A model generated the notes under the pieces. That model did no database searches. It worked only from the letters and a program-made list of their open reading frames with translations, and was not told the origin of the DNA. Positions 26,201 through 35,414 of a DNA stretch of 57,972 bases are shown here, one piece after another. The stretch's first letter is position 1. Each line of letters opens with the position of its first letter. The translations under genes and the position numbers were made by a program. Source of the DNA: Bryobacterales bacterium (GTDB lineage Bacteria > Acidobacteriota > Terriglobia > Bryobacterales > Bryobacteraceae); the NCBI GenBank assembly GCA_003142185.1, contig PLOR01000049.1, positions 1-57,972 of the forward strand, given 5' to 3'.

Positions 26201-29200
26201 TGAGGCGGCCATCCGAAACGCCATGGAACGGGCGCGGTGGCTGGCGGAGCGCCAAGCCTTCGACGAAGCCGAGAGCATTCTCACGGACGCGGAACGCGAC
26301 TGTGGACCAGATGCCGCGCTGGGCGATCTGCTGAAGACGGTCCAAGCCGCCAAACGCGAGCGGGTGGCCGCAATCGAGGCGGCGATCGTCCGGATGCAGG
26401 CTCTTTTCGATGCACGCGATTGGGACGGCGCGATTTCGGCCGCGCTGCGAAATACCGAACAGTTTCCAGGCGAAGCCCGTTTTCGAGCGCTTCTGACGGA
26501 GGGGCGGCAGAAGCGCGACCTGGAAAGACGGGCCATCGAGCTCGATCGCCGAATTTCCCGGATCGACGCGCTACTCGGTGAAAACGCCTTTGACGATGCG
26601 GAAACTCTCATCCGCAACTCCCTCCGCGACTACCCGGGCAAAGCCGCCCTGGAGGAACGGAAACAGCGGCTGGAAGAGCGTCGCCGCGCGCAAGCTCTGG
26701 AAGCCGCGTTCCGAAAATCGGTGAGCGAGGTGGAGCGGCTGCGTGGCGAGCGGCAGTGGCAGCAGGCAAAACAACTCGCCACGCCGTACCTGGATCATCC
26801 GCAAACCCGACCGGCGGCCAAGGCATTGCTGGCCGAGATGGCCAAGCAGGAGGCTCAATACCGCGCCCGGGCCAGCAAGTTGATGAAGCGTGCGCGCGGC
26901 CTGATGGATTGCCAGCAGCACACCGAGGCCTTGACTCTGCTGGAGGCGGCAGTAGTGGAGTTCCCCGAGATTGGGATGTTCGCGAATATGTTGGTTGAGA
27001 TCCGCGAAGGCGCGGCGGCGGCGCAGCGAGCGGAACGGCTGAGCTCGGCGGAGCGCACTATTCGGTCGTTGCTGGCCGGCCAGAAGTACGAGGAAGCCCT
27101 GAAGGAAGCCGATGGAGTGCTGGGCGCGTATCCCGACGAAAAAGTATTCCGCGATCTGCGGACCCTGAGCGGAGCCGGCATGCGGGACCAGTCCGCAGTC
27201 GCCGCTTTGACCGGCCGGGTAGAGCAACTGCTCGCGTCGGGCGAAGGGACCAACGCGGACCGGACATTGGTGGAAGCGCTGCGGCAGTATCCGGCCCGGA
27301 TGGAGTTGGAGAAACTGCGTCCGGCGGTAGATGCGGCGCGGAAGGCGGAGTGGGAGCACAAGGCGCGGGAGGCCGGGCTGAAGCGGGCGATTGCCGGAAT
27401 CGAAAAACTGCTCGGGCAGGCGAAACTGGCGGAAGCCGGGGCAGCACTGGCAGCGCTTGAGAAGGAGTATGGCGAGGGTGCGGCACCGGAAGTAGCGAAG
27501 CGCGTCGCTGACACGGTGGCGGAGACCGAGCGGCAGGGCCTGGCGGCGGAGGAGCGGGAGCGGCAGCGGCGGGAAGCCGGGCTGAAGCGTGCGATTGGCG
27601 GGGTCGAGACGCTGCTGGCGCAAGGGAAGCTGGTGGAAGCCGGCGGGGCGTTGGCGGCACTGGAGACCGAGTGCGGCGCGGGAGCGGCGCCGGAAACGGC
27701 GAAGCGCGTTGCCGATGCCGTAGCGGAAGCCGAGCGGCAGCGCGTGGCGGCCGAGGATCGGGAGCGGCGGCGGCGGGAAGCCGGGCTGAAGCGCGGGATT
27801 AGCGGAATCGAAACCTTGCTGGCGCAAGGGCAACTAGCGGAAGCCGGCGCAGCGTTGGCGGCGCTGGACGCGGAGTATGGCGCGGGAGCGGCGCCGGAAA
27901 CGTCGGAACGCGTCGCCGCGGCGATTGCGAAAGCCGAGCGAGAGCGCGTGGCGGCGGAGGAGCGGGAGCGGCAGTGGGAAGCCGAGCGGCAGAAGCAAGC
28001 GCTGGATGCTTTCGATGCGGCGTTTCGCGAATCCGCGGCCGAAGTAGGACGGTTGTGCCGCGAGCGGCAGTTCCAGCAGGCCCGGCAACTGGTCACGCCG
28101 TACCTGGATCACCCGAAAACACGCCCTTCAGCCGAAGTGGTGCTGGCTGAACTGGTCCAGCAGGAAGCCCAGCACGATGAGCGGATCCGCGATCTGGAGA
28201 AGCAAGCGCGCACCCTGATCGGCGCAAAACGACACCAAGAGGCTGCGACGCTGCTCGAAATCGCGGCCAGCGACTTCCCGGAAAGCGCGGAACTGCCTCA
28301 CTTGCTTGCGGAAACACGCGCGGGCCAGTCAGCGGAGCAGAAGGCTCAAAGCTTGGGCGCCGCCGAGCGCAGCATCCGATCGCTGCTGGCCGAACAGCGG
28401 ATCGAGAAGGCGCTCCAAGCGGCCGACGCAGCCCTGGTTGAGTATCCGGCTGAGGCGACGGTCGAGGGTCTACGGGCGCGGATCGTGGCCGCCATCGCGG
28501 AAAAGGCGGCGGTATCCAGCGAAGCCGGAGATGTGCAGCGGTCGCTCGCAAGCGGAAACGCTGCCAGGGCAGACCAGATGCTGGTGGAGGCGCTACGGCG
28601 GCATCCCGGCCGTATGGAGTTGGAGAAACTGCGCGCGGCGGTGGATGCTGCGCGGAAAGCGGAGTGGGAGCACCAGGCGCGGGAAGCCGCTCTGAAGCGT
28701 GCGATTTCCGTCATCGAGAGACTGCTGGTGGAAGGGAAGCCGTCGGAAGCCGGCGCCGCACTGGCGGCGCTGCAGCAGGACTACGGCGATGGGGTGGCGG
28801 CGGAGTTGGCACAACGCGTAGACGTGGCCATAGCGGAAGCCGAAAGGCAGCGTCTGGCGGCTGAGGAACGAACGCGCGAGGCCGAGCGGCGGCGCCTGGC
28901 GGTGGAGGAAGAGCGGAACCGGCAGTTGGAGGCCGAGCGGCAGGCGAAAGCGATGGAGACGGCGTTCCGCCGGTCCGTGGGAGAGGTGGCACGGTTGTGC
29001 CGCGAGCGGCGCTTCGAGCAGGCGCGGCAACTCGTCGAACCGTACCTGGACCATCCGAAAACCCAGCCATCCGCCAAGGCAGTGCTCGCCGAAACCGTCA
29101 AGCAGGAAGCGCAATACCACGCCCGCATCCACGATCTGGAGGAGCAGACGCGCATTCTGATCCGGGACGGACAGAAACCGAAGGCGGCGGCGCTGCTCGA

Positions 29201-29276
29201 TCGGGCAGCCATCGAGTTTCCCGAAGTCGGGGAATTCCGGCGTCTCATGGGGGAACTGCGCGAGGGCGGGATATGA
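23277..29276 (+). CDS. 1999-residue Ser/Thr kinase with very long helical repeat region
   Basis: The kinase domain (about 5-275) is complete: GKGGMGTVYY, VALKCL, HRDIKPANL near 128, DFGIAR, GTYEYISPEA. It is closely similar to the kinase domain of the preceding gene, so the pair arose by duplication. Residues about 300-1999 are helical repeats of about 75 residues with TPR-like spacing. The last third contains long near-identical repeats (see 26706-29273). No membrane segment or signal peptide is visible, so it should be cytosolic, unlike its neighbour. The ATG at 23277 lies 127 bp after the previous stop, with no strong ribosome site seen. It is probably a kinase scaffold. Assembly errors in the repeats should be excluded. 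Confidence 0.88.
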   Translation: MSWNVKNYQIHHTLGKGGMGTVYYAVDAQLHREVALKCLRPEVANNPGVLERFRKEAQAQAKLNHPNIAQIWEFFQVGNEHYLAMEFIDGPTLSRVLREKGRLPYEEAAGYAIEMLRGLDHAHKQEIVHRDIKPANLMIDKGNHVKVTDFGIARVRGASRDTRDGMIIGTYEYISPEAAQGLEATALSDVYSMGVVLFEILTGRLPFESRNEFELLRLHIQAPRPSVRSIVKDLPAAVDDIVERAMDRRAGRRFRSAAEMADALQRCLDSGQRLSATGRWRRLLFAGGETARETPTPPPAIEERRRTDISSTCHRVEDLLEQHLFNEAGSVLDAGFRIHPDEPDFIDLRNRLQRQRQQYEQAVTQQTELIRDLLNRGLSEEALKVAGNALTMYPRAAALADLQHECRRRADLANAAVGELAQVQGRVDEMIAAGQFQEATDYVLELLTVHENQIELNKLLARILQARKDAEKQAAIAQCVTDAGRAADAGEWEPALVIVDSGLERFPGDTKLQAFRQALSGRWQAERRRRAVEAAIAEARDLEVSTSLRAARDRLTKDLDALERDPTLVRELDRIDAALEGARRDSSIASAVSAAAALRSERKWQDSLDLLDRTAAREGRDTRIDALRITVAAELRAHEALVARTSAAARQSIQNLQWEEAVLGLSTAMRDMPGERILNDLMQEAQRGLAQKRRGETIARIKAEAEQRAGARNYSEAIRLLLDAVSQYPEDATLSAALSQTIFERDTYIEGEKTKAALERAARLRSESRFEEAIEALLETIWELPGNRELQNALSRLESEWREIRRRAAIVDITAVVEASLAAENYQPALDRLARGLAEWPGEPELLELERRTRTSQRQQQAREALREAIEKGSTLEAAEHWDTAAQVYERTLAAFPETASELEPRIAAARARAVEAQRKARIAELEHSLAGWFEAGLIEEGEKELRGGENEFPGEAGFAAWREKIAAERQRIAREAAIRNAMERARWLAERQAFDEAESILTDAERDCGPDAALGDLLKTVQAAKRERVAAIEAAIVRMQALFDARDWDGAISAALRNTEQFPGEARFRALLTEGRQKRDLERRAIELDRRISRIDALLGENAFDDAETLIRNSLRDYPGKAALEERKQRLEERRRAQALEAAFRKSVSEVERLRGERQWQQAKQLATPYLDHPQTRPAAKALLAEMAKQEAQYRARASKLMKRARGLMDCQQHTEALTLLEAAVVEFPEIGMFANMLVEIREGAAAAQRAERLSSAERTIRSLLAGQKYEEALKEADGVLGAYPDEKVFRDLRTLSGAGMRDQSAVAALTGRVEQLLASGEGTNADRTLVEALRQYPARMELEKLRPAVDAARKAEWEHKAREAGLKRAIAGIEKLLGQAKLAEAGAALAALEKEYGEGAAPEVAKRVADTVAETERQGLAAEERERQRREAGLKRAIGGVETLLAQGKLVEAGGALAALETECGAGAAPETAKRVADAVAEAERQRVAAEDRERRRREAGLKRGISGIETLLAQGQLAEAGAALAALDAEYGAGAAPETSERVAAAIAKAERERVAAEERERQWEAERQKQALDAFDAAFRESAAEVGRLCRERQFQQARQLVTPYLDHPKTRPSAEVVLAELVQQEAQHDERIRDLEKQARTLIGAKRHQEAATLLEIAASDFPESAELPHLLAETRAGQSAEQKAQSLGAAERSIRSLLAEQRIEKALQAADAALVEYPAEATVEGLRARIVAAIAEKAAVSSEAGDVQRSLASGNAARADQMLVEALRRHPGRMELEKLRAAVDAARKAEWEHQAREAALKRAISVIERLLVEGKPSEAGAALAALQQDYGDGVAAELAQRVDVAIAEAERQRLAAEERTREAERRRLAVEEERNRQLEAERQAKAMETAFRRSVGEVARLCRERRFEQARQLVEPYLDHPKTQPSAKAVLAETVKQEAQYHARIHDLEEQTRILIRDGQKPKAAALLDRAAIEFPEVGEFRRLMGELREGGI
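26706..29273 (+). repeat. Long intragenic repeats in the giant kinase
   Basis: Three successive modules begin with AFRKSVSEVERLRGER (26706), AFRESAAEVGRLCRER (about 28019) and AFRRSVGEVARLCRER (28963). Each continues into an AxQL...PYLDHP segment and a second helical unit; the third stops at the protein end. Between the first and second are three tandem units of about 68 residues starting REAGLKRAI or REAGLKRGI, and a fourth similar unit follows in module two. DNA similarity is high enough to see by eye, which implies recent expansion. Confidence 0.85.
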
Positions 29277-29409
29277 CACAGGTATTCGGACGGCATCTCT
29301 GGTTCCCGCTTTGTGCTGACGGCCACGATTCGTGCTCAAATACTTTGGGGTACGGGTGCGAAGGTGATATCCCTCGATCCCGCTACACCGCTAGAACAGG
29401 TAACCAGCC

Positions 29410-31827
29410 ATGCGATCGCATTTATTTCTAACATCGGTTTTGACTCTGCTCATACTCGGCGTTGCGGCAGCGGTGCCGGTCTCGCACGTAATTCTGATCC
29501 TGCACCAGGCCGACGGCTCGTGGCAGATCCAGGATGCGGATAGGATCATGTTCAACCAGAAGGAGAAACTCCGGGTGGGGGTGGCGAATAAATCGGATGT
29601 TCATCCCGACGAGTACAAGAAGTTCGAGCTTGTGCAGATTCCGCAAGCCGGCGTGATGCGCAGACACGCGGGAGGGTACCTGGTGCGAAAGCATGGAAAT
29701 GCCTGGGACCCGATTCTGCCCGATGGGCTGGGGCTGAAACAAGCCACCTCCGTGGCCGTTGCGTGGTCTTCGGCGGCGGTGGTGGTCCAGACGGATAAGA
29801 AGGCAAAGAATCTGACCGGCATACCAGTGACGGACCTCTTCGCCATATTGCCGGGCACCGACCGGGACCAGGCAGTTGTCGATTTCCTTCTCGACGCGAG
29901 CGACTTTCGGGACGTTGGAGAAAAGGACGAAGCCGAAGCGTTCGAAGAACGCATGTCGCTGCTGGCTGGGGTGGCGCGGAATGTCACCGGGGAGCCGGCG
30001 ACAAAGCTGCGGCTGTGGCTGCTTTCCGAGATGCAGTCCGTGGACCAAAAGCTGAGCGCGGGTAGTGCGCACATCGCCGACTTGAACCGTGGACTGCAGT
30101 ATGCGGCGGTTTCCGATCAGGCGTACCCCAACGACGAGCCGCAGAAGACGGTTCGCGAATCCCTGCGGGCTAAAAAAGCTTGGGTCGATCAGCGGGCCGC
30201 CATTCTAAAGGCGCTCGCTGCCGGCGGGTTGTGGGATCCGCTGATTGAGAAGTATGGCGATTTCGAGCGTTGGGACAGCTCATTCGAGGACCTCCACCAT
30301 CTCTGGCAGACGGCCTACGAGCGAAGCGCCGAGGAACACTTGTCGGCGGCAAACCGCCAACTCGCCAATCTGCCTTGCCAGGCGAAACAGGAACTCGATA
30401 CCGTTCTCAAGTTGAATCCCGGGAACCGGGAGGCCCGCGTGCTTCTCGATGATGCGATTTCCGAATGCGAAAACCTTGGCGGCCGTTCCTGCGGAAAGGC
30501 CGAAGACCCCAAATCCGCGGAGTACCGGACAGTGACTCGATTTCTCGCCGATGCGGACTCCTATGCCAACACCGGAAGATTCGACGAGGCGGAGGCGGCG
30601 CTGAAGTCCGCCGAGTCGCGAGCCAAGGACTCCCCGCGCGTTCTGTTCGCGCGCGCGGCTCTATTCGAGACGCAAAGGAAACCGCTCAAGGCGCTGGACG
30701 TCCTGAACCAATACATGAGCTGCGTTTCCGGCACGGACGCGGAGAAGGGCGAGGCCTCGGTATCGAGAATCAAGGTCAACCTGGAGAACGACAAGAAGAA
30801 CCTCAAACAGGAGGTTGTCCAGTCGGAAACAGCCGGGAATTACGTGGACGCGATGAAGAAGCTTGACCAAGCCCTGGCGCTCGACGAGGGCGATCCGGAT
30901 GTTCTAGTCCACGCGGGCATCGAAAGCGCGATAAACCGCAGGTATTCGGATGCGGTGCGATTGCTGAATCAGTATCTGCGGTTGCCGGCCTCCAGCACCG
31001 GTTCGAAACGCAGCGAAGTCATCAATATGCTGCCGCGGGTGAAACCCGCAGCCGCCGAACCGGACGGCGCGCCGAACTGGTTCAGTGGATACAAGAGCCC
31101 GCCTGGGATATTCTACTGCCCCGTCAGCCTGGCGCCGAATCCGCATATCGCGGACGTGCACGGATCACGCAAGCTGACGGCTACCTGGCAGTGGGCGGAC
31201 AACCGTCTGTCTTCCGTCAAAACCGTCATTCAGCAGCCAAACGAAACCGGATTCACGGCCTATTTCGATTACTTCAAAGATGGGCGTGCCGTCCGCAGGA
31301 TCGACAAGACGCAGTTCGATCCCAAAGAGGATCCGCCGATTCCGTCGTTCACTCCAACCGGGGCAGTGAGCAAAGCGCAGGGGACTTTCGTGGTCTTAGC
31401 CAATTACCCGGCCATCGATCCGCTGATGGTGTCTCGCCTAACGGGCAAGAACATCGCCGTGCTGGTGACCGGGAACCCGTATTTTAATCCATTTGCGTGG
31501 GACGGGATTTTCGCTTTCGTGGCGCAATATGACGATCAGAACCGCGTCGTGTCGGCTGCCGAGATCGAGCCGGAGGGCCATGCTCCGCGCACATTGGACT
31601 TCAAGTGGGACGGCCTTCGGCTGGTTGAAGTCGCCGAACGCGGCGGGGAGTATAAACGCACCATGACTTACCTGGGCGGCAGACTGGTGGAAGAGATCGT
31701 CTCGTACCGCGGCAAGAACATCAAAATCGCATATAAGTACTCAGGGGACCGGCTGGTCTCGGCGCGCTGCGACGACGACCCATCGCTGGGCAATCGCAGC
31801 CGCGAAGTAAAATTCGCTGACCGATGA
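29410..31827 (+). CDS. Exported TPR-containing protein of unknown function
   Basis: An 805-residue protein. The N-terminus is a signal peptide or anchor (LFLTSVLTLLILGVAAAVPV). Residues about 30-170 form a beta-rich domain (SWQIQDADRIMFNQKEKLRV). Residues about 200-540 are helical with TPR-like units (FLADADSYANTGRFDEAEAA and KLDQALALDEGDPDVLVHAG). The C-terminal 250 residues are beta-rich and resemble a YD-repeat-like or lipoprotein-like sheet (DFKWDGLRLVEVAERGGEY). It lies 133 bp after the giant kinase and 10 bp before the next exported TPR protein. It is probably a periplasmic partner of the transmembrane kinases. The ATG at 29410 has a weak ribosome site. Confidence 0.8.
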   Translation: MRSHLFLTSVLTLLILGVAAAVPVSHVILILHQADGSWQIQDADRIMFNQKEKLRVGVANKSDVHPDEYKKFELVQIPQAGVMRRHAGGYLVRKHGNAWDPILPDGLGLKQATSVAVAWSSAAVVVQTDKKAKNLTGIPVTDLFAILPGTDRDQAVVDFLLDASDFRDVGEKDEAEAFEERMSLLAGVARNVTGEPATKLRLWLLSEMQSVDQKLSAGSAHIADLNRGLQYAAVSDQAYPNDEPQKTVRESLRAKKAWVDQRAAILKALAAGGLWDPLIEKYGDFERWDSSFEDLHHLWQTAYERSAEEHLSAANRQLANLPCQAKQELDTVLKLNPGNREARVLLDDAISECENLGGRSCGKAEDPKSAEYRTVTRFLADADSYANTGRFDEAEAALKSAESRAKDSPRVLFARAALFETQRKPLKALDVLNQYMSCVSGTDAEKGEASVSRIKVNLENDKKNLKQEVVQSETAGNYVDAMKKLDQALALDEGDPDVLVHAGIESAINRRYSDAVRLLNQYLRLPASSTGSKRSEVINMLPRVKPAAAEPDGAPNWFSGYKSPPGIFYCPVSLAPNPHIADVHGSRKLTATWQWADNRLSSVKTVIQQPNETGFTAYFDYFKDGRAVRRIDKTQFDPKEDPPIPSFTPTGAVSKAQGTFVVLANYPAIDPLMVSRLTGKNIAVLVTGNPYFNPFAWDGIFAFVAQYDDQNRVVSAAEIEPEGHAPRTLDFKWDGLRLVEVAERGGEYKRTMTYLGGRLVEEIVSYRGKNIKIAYKYSGDRLVSARCDDDPSLGNRSREVKFADR

Positions 31828-31837
31828 CACGGAGATC

Positions 31838-33568
31838 ATGATGATCAGGCGCATTCTATGTTTGGGAGTAGTTGCATCCATGGGTCCGCTGTTTGCGCAA
31901 CCGAGGCTGGGGCCGCTGCCGCCCAGGCCGAATGAAAGGACCCCGGAAAGGCAAGACTCCGCCCTTTTATACGGAGGTCCCCAGGAAGCGGCCCTGGCGG
32001 CGTTTCATCAGGCATATGAGGCGGCCGGAAATCGCAATCGCGACCGCGCCATACGTCTGATGTTGCTCGCGCTAAAGCGCAACCCGCGTCTGGACAAGGC
32101 GCTTTATGACCTTGGCATCCTGTGCGCGCAGGGTGGCCGCTGGGACGACGCGGCGAAGCTCCAGCGCGAGGTACTAAACCGTGCCCCCGGCTCGGGGACG
32201 GCGACGCTGGCATCTCAGGAACTGAAGCGCCTTGAGGTGGTTGCGGTGCTGGAGAGAACCGCGGAGGGTTCCAAGCAGAGGGATTACGACAAACAGCTTC
32301 TAAGAGCTTTGAGTAACAAGGACGAAATCAAAGTGCTGGAGGCGGCCAACGGCCTGATCAAAACGGATGGCACACGATGGGAGGGCTTTGCACTGGCGGG
32401 CATCGAATACGCCGCCACCAAGGACTACCCGAAAGCGCAAGAGGCGCTGACGGCCGCCGTCGGCCTGGCGCCGGGTGCACAGCGCCGGGGGGTTCAGAAT
32501 GCCGCCGGCGTTGCCCAGTCGGAAGCCAGCTTTATCCGGCAGGTGAAGGACGCGGAGGGATATTGGTTCAACCACCAGTACGAGCAGGCCGCCAAGGCGT
32601 ATGCGGACGCTTGGGAAACCAGCCCCGGCCGGTCGGACGTCGGTATGCGAGCCGCGACGGGATTCCTGATGGCGGATAAAGTCGATCTCGCGGTAACCGT
32701 GCTTTCCCGGATGCGGGCAACGGCGCAGCCGGACCTGTCGGCGAAAATCACCGCGATGCTGCGGGAACTGGGCGCCATTTCCGAAGAAGCCAAGAGCGAG
32801 GTCGCTCATGACGTCGCCTCGGAAGGCGTGCTGCCCGAGGACCCGGCCCTGCGCATCCGCCGGGAAATCGGGACGCTCACCACGGAGGAGATCGTCACCG
32901 CCGCCCAACCCGATCCTCAACTCCTTTCCGATACGACGATGGTGGTCGGGGAGACGGCTCTGGTAGTCCAGGATGGCGAAATCAACGGGCGCGAGGCTTT
33001 CTACGATTCCAAGACCAGCATCTTCGGTCTATACCAGTCGAATCTCGCGCCTGCCATAGCGCCGCCGCCGGCACAGGAAGCGCCGCCCCCGCCTCGCCCG
33101 GCGCCGCCGGAAGGTCCGCCACAGCCAGCGGCACTGGCGGCTCCCAAGGGAGTCGAACAGGTTGTCGAAGTACTCACCCGGCCGGCGCAAGCTTCGGTCA
33201 CGCTGGACAAAGATGAGCGGCCCATCGCCTGCGTTGCACCGTGTAAGGTCTCGCTCGCGTCCGGCCGCCACACTCTGTTGGCCAAGCTGGCAGGCTACCG
33301 CGATGCGCACCGGATCTTCGAGGTCTCCAGAAACATGAAACCTGTGGAACTGGAACTGGACGCCAGGCGCGGGACCTTGAATATCGAGAGCACTCCATCG
33401 CAGCTTCCCGTATTCGTGAACGGTTCCAGGACCGGGCAGAGCACTCCGGTGCTGATGACCTTGAACGAAGGCAGCTACAAAATCGGCGTCGAATCCGATG
33501 GCCAACTCATCATCAGGGATGTGCAGGTCACCGATGAGGCCATCCTTACGATCCGGTTCCCGGAGTGA
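31838..33568 (+). CDS. Exported TPR protein with C-terminal PEGA domains
   Basis: A 576-residue protein. A signal peptide (ILCLGVVASMGPLFAQ) is followed by TPR units at about 45-290 (ALYDLGILCAQGGRWDDAAK and AGIEYAATKDYPKAQEALTA). A Pro-rich linker (PPPAQEAPPPPRPAPPEGPP) near 405-430 leads to two PEGA-like domains: one with APCKVSLASGRHTLLAKLAG and one with STPVLMTLNEGSYKIGVESD. PEGA domains are often found attached to surface or kinase-linked proteins, and the upstream kinase at 16277 also ends in a PEGA-like domain. Two adjacent ATGs (31838 and 31841) share a GGAG site. The predicted location is periplasmic. Confidence 0.85.
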   Translation: MMIRRILCLGVVASMGPLFAQPRLGPLPPRPNERTPERQDSALLYGGPQEAALAAFHQAYEAAGNRNRDRAIRLMLLALKRNPRLDKALYDLGILCAQGGRWDDAAKLQREVLNRAPGSGTATLASQELKRLEVVAVLERTAEGSKQRDYDKQLLRALSNKDEIKVLEAANGLIKTDGTRWEGFALAGIEYAATKDYPKAQEALTAAVGLAPGAQRRGVQNAAGVAQSEASFIRQVKDAEGYWFNHQYEQAAKAYADAWETSPGRSDVGMRAATGFLMADKVDLAVTVLSRMRATAQPDLSAKITAMLRELGAISEEAKSEVAHDVASEGVLPEDPALRIRREIGTLTTEEIVTAAQPDPQLLSDTTMVVGETALVVQDGEINGREAFYDSKTSIFGLYQSNLAPAIAPPPAQEAPPPPRPAPPEGPPQPAALAAPKGVEQVVEVLTRPAQASVTLDKDERPIACVAPCKVSLASGRHTLLAKLAGYRDAHRIFEVSRNMKPVELELDARRGTLNIESTPSQLPVFVNGSRTGQSTPVLMTLNEGSYKIGVESDGQLIIRDVQVTDEAILTIRFPE

Positions 33569-33587
33569 GCGCGGGGCGGCTTCGTTG

Positions 33588-34307
33588 ATGCTTTCTCGCG
33601 GCCTGCTTGCCTTATTCGCGTTCAGCCTGCTGCCGGCGGCGGGAAGGGCTCGGCTGCGCATCGAAACCGCTGAGGGAGAAGGCGCCAATAACAACGCCAT
33701 GACAAGCCTGAGCAGCAGGCTTGTCGTCCGGATTCTGGACGATAGGGGCCCGGTCTCCGGCGCCTTGGTTGTGTTTGCGGCTCCCGAAAGCGGGGCGAGC
33801 GTTGAATTCTCCGATTCCGGCCTTTACGGAGAAGCTGCCAGCGACGAGTCTGGTGTGGCTGTCTCGCCGCGTTTCCTGCCGGTGGGGGAAAATGGCCCGT
33901 TCGAAATCCGCGTTATGGCGACCAAGGCCGGAGTGTTCGTCAACAGTGTTATCCATCAAATGAATCTCGGGTTGCACGAGCGCGAATTGCGTGAAGAGGA
34001 ACTGGATATCGTCGACCTTGCCGCGAAGGCCGGCGCGACCGCCCCTGGAGGCCGCTCTCTCCAGTTCAGAGTTCGGGTCGAAACTGGCAAGAATCGTCCG
34101 CTTCCATTTGCCACCGTAGCGGTGACGCTTCGCAGCATTGGAAAATCGGGAAAGAGCGCGGACTTGTGGCGGACGGCCCTGGTTGCCGATGAGCATGGCG
34201 AGGCCCAGTGTACCGTCGCGCGCCCGGGCGGAAACTCACGTCTGGAATTCATGGCCGCGGTCGAAGCCGGCGGGCGCCGCGCGACGCGGTACTTCGAGCG
34301 GCAATAA
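33588..34307 (+). CDS. Exported Ig-like (Big-type) beta protein
   Basis: A 239-residue protein from ATG 33588, with an N-terminal signal peptide (LLALFAFSLLPAAGRA). The rest is predicted beta-sandwich: one domain with SSRLVVRILDDRGPVSGALV and a second with FRVRVETGKNRPLPFATVAV, both resembling bacterial Ig-like invasin-type folds. It lies 19 bp after the PEGA protein gene and ends the plus-strand block. Its TAA abuts directly the TGA of the converging gene. The function is unknown; an envelope structural or ligand-binding role is likely. Confidence 0.78.
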   Translation: MLSRGLLALFAFSLLPAAGRARLRIETAEGEGANNNAMTSLSSRLVVRILDDRGPVSGALVVFAAPESGASVEFSDSGLYGEAASDESGVAVSPRFLPVGENGPFEIRVMATKAGVFVNSVIHQMNLGLHERELREEELDIVDLAAKAGATAPGGRSLQFRVRVETGKNRPLPFATVAVTLRSIGKSGKSADLWRTALVADEHGEAQCTVARPGGNSRLEFMAAVEAGGRRATRYFERQ

Positions 34308-35414
34308 TCAGCGCCGGTGCAGCAACTCGCGGCCGCGCGGGACAGGACTCTTGTCGCCCACCACGCGCACCAGCATCAATTCCGCTCCGCCCGCCTCCGC
34401 ACGTTCGATGACGATCTGCCCTCTCGCTTTCCCATCTTTCGATTGAAAGTCCAGTGTCAGCGAGGCTTTGCCGCTCACGGTCGCTGCGCGCAGGCGCAGG
34501 TCCACCTTGCGGTCGCCGGAGTAATCGGGCAGCAGGGCGCGATACCGGCCCAGCAGTTCCCCATTTTCGATCCAGATTTCCAGCACCACCTGCCGCGGCT
34601 CCGCTACGCCATTGAACTCCTGCGACCCCTCGGCGTAGGTCCAGACGCCAACCAGCGGGTTTTGCCCGGACGCTGCATTGGAATCCGCGCGGGGAGGCAC
34701 GGTGCCGGCTCCCGATGCACGAATTGCGACCAGCGGCACCGGGCCGCCGGGGCGTTGTTCGACACTGTCGATGAGTGTCTGGTAGTACCGAGTCCACAGC
34801 TTCTGGAGAGTGTCGGCCATCTGGCGTTCGGAGTCACGGTAAAGGATAGAGGACATCACCGGCGCGGGCGCGGACGCATCGAACGAAACATCGCCCGAAA
34901 TCCGCGAGCGGCGGAGATCCTGAAGCTTGGATGCCTCGTCCCTTTCCGCTCTCACACTGCGCCGCATCGAAACCCATTCGTCGGAGTCGCGCAGGGCGTC
35001 GAACTTGGCTTGCATCGCGTTCAGATTGACCCCCAGCGTCACCACCTGGTTCGGGTACACCACGGACTCGGCGACGATAGGCTCGGACGGCTTCGCCATG
35101 GCACGCAGTTTCTCGATATGCGCGGCAACCGCCTGGCTGTACGCACGGCGGCTGTCGAGGAAATCCAGGTACGCGCCGAGCGCCTTCTGGATGAGCAGGC
35201 GTGCTTCGGCCATCGGCAGTTGGAAGGCCCGAACTTCCAATCCCGCGACGCTCTGGTTCCAGTTTGCCCAGGCTTTGGCCGTTTCCTGCGCGCGCGCCCG
35301 AATGCTCTCCTGCGAGAAGTCCGGAGGCAAATCGAGCGGAACGTCCTGCGCGCCAAGTCCCCGGCTGCCGGCCAGCAGCAGGAGCACCGGGAAGCAAATC
35401 TCACTTGCTCGCAA
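34308..35414 (-). CDS. Exported coiled-coil protein with C-terminal beta domain (paralogue 1)
   Basis: A 368-residue protein. It probably starts at TTG 35414, preceded by GGAGG at good spacing; the gene overlaps the upstream stop by 14 bp. A signal peptide (ICFPVLLLLAGSRGLGAQ) is followed by helical coiled-coil sequence (about 25-215). A C-terminal beta domain of about 110 residues (GVWTYAEGSQEFNGVAEPRQ, then ELLGRYRALLPDYSGDRKVD) follows. The same layout and C-terminal domain occur in the gene at 36180-37304, so the two are paralogues. It is the last gene of the minus-strand block. The function is unknown. Confidence 0.78.
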   Translation of the reverse strand: MRASEICFPVLLLLAGSRGLGAQDVPLDLPPDFSQESIRARAQETAKAWANWNQSVAGLEVRAFQLPMAEARLLIQKALGAYLDFLDSRRAYSQAVAAHIEKLRAMAKPSEPIVAESVVYPNQVVTLGVNLNAMQAKFDALRDSDEWVSMRRSVRAERDEASKLQDLRRSRISGDVSFDASAPAPVMSSILYRDSERQMADTLQKLWTRYYQTLIDSVEQRPGGPVPLVAIRASGAGTVPPRADSNAASGQNPLVGVWTYAEGSQEFNGVAEPRQVVLEIWIENGELLGRYRALLPDYSGDRKVDLRLRAATVSGKASLTLDFQSKDGKARGQIVIERAEAGGAELMLVRVVGDKSPVPRGRELLHRR

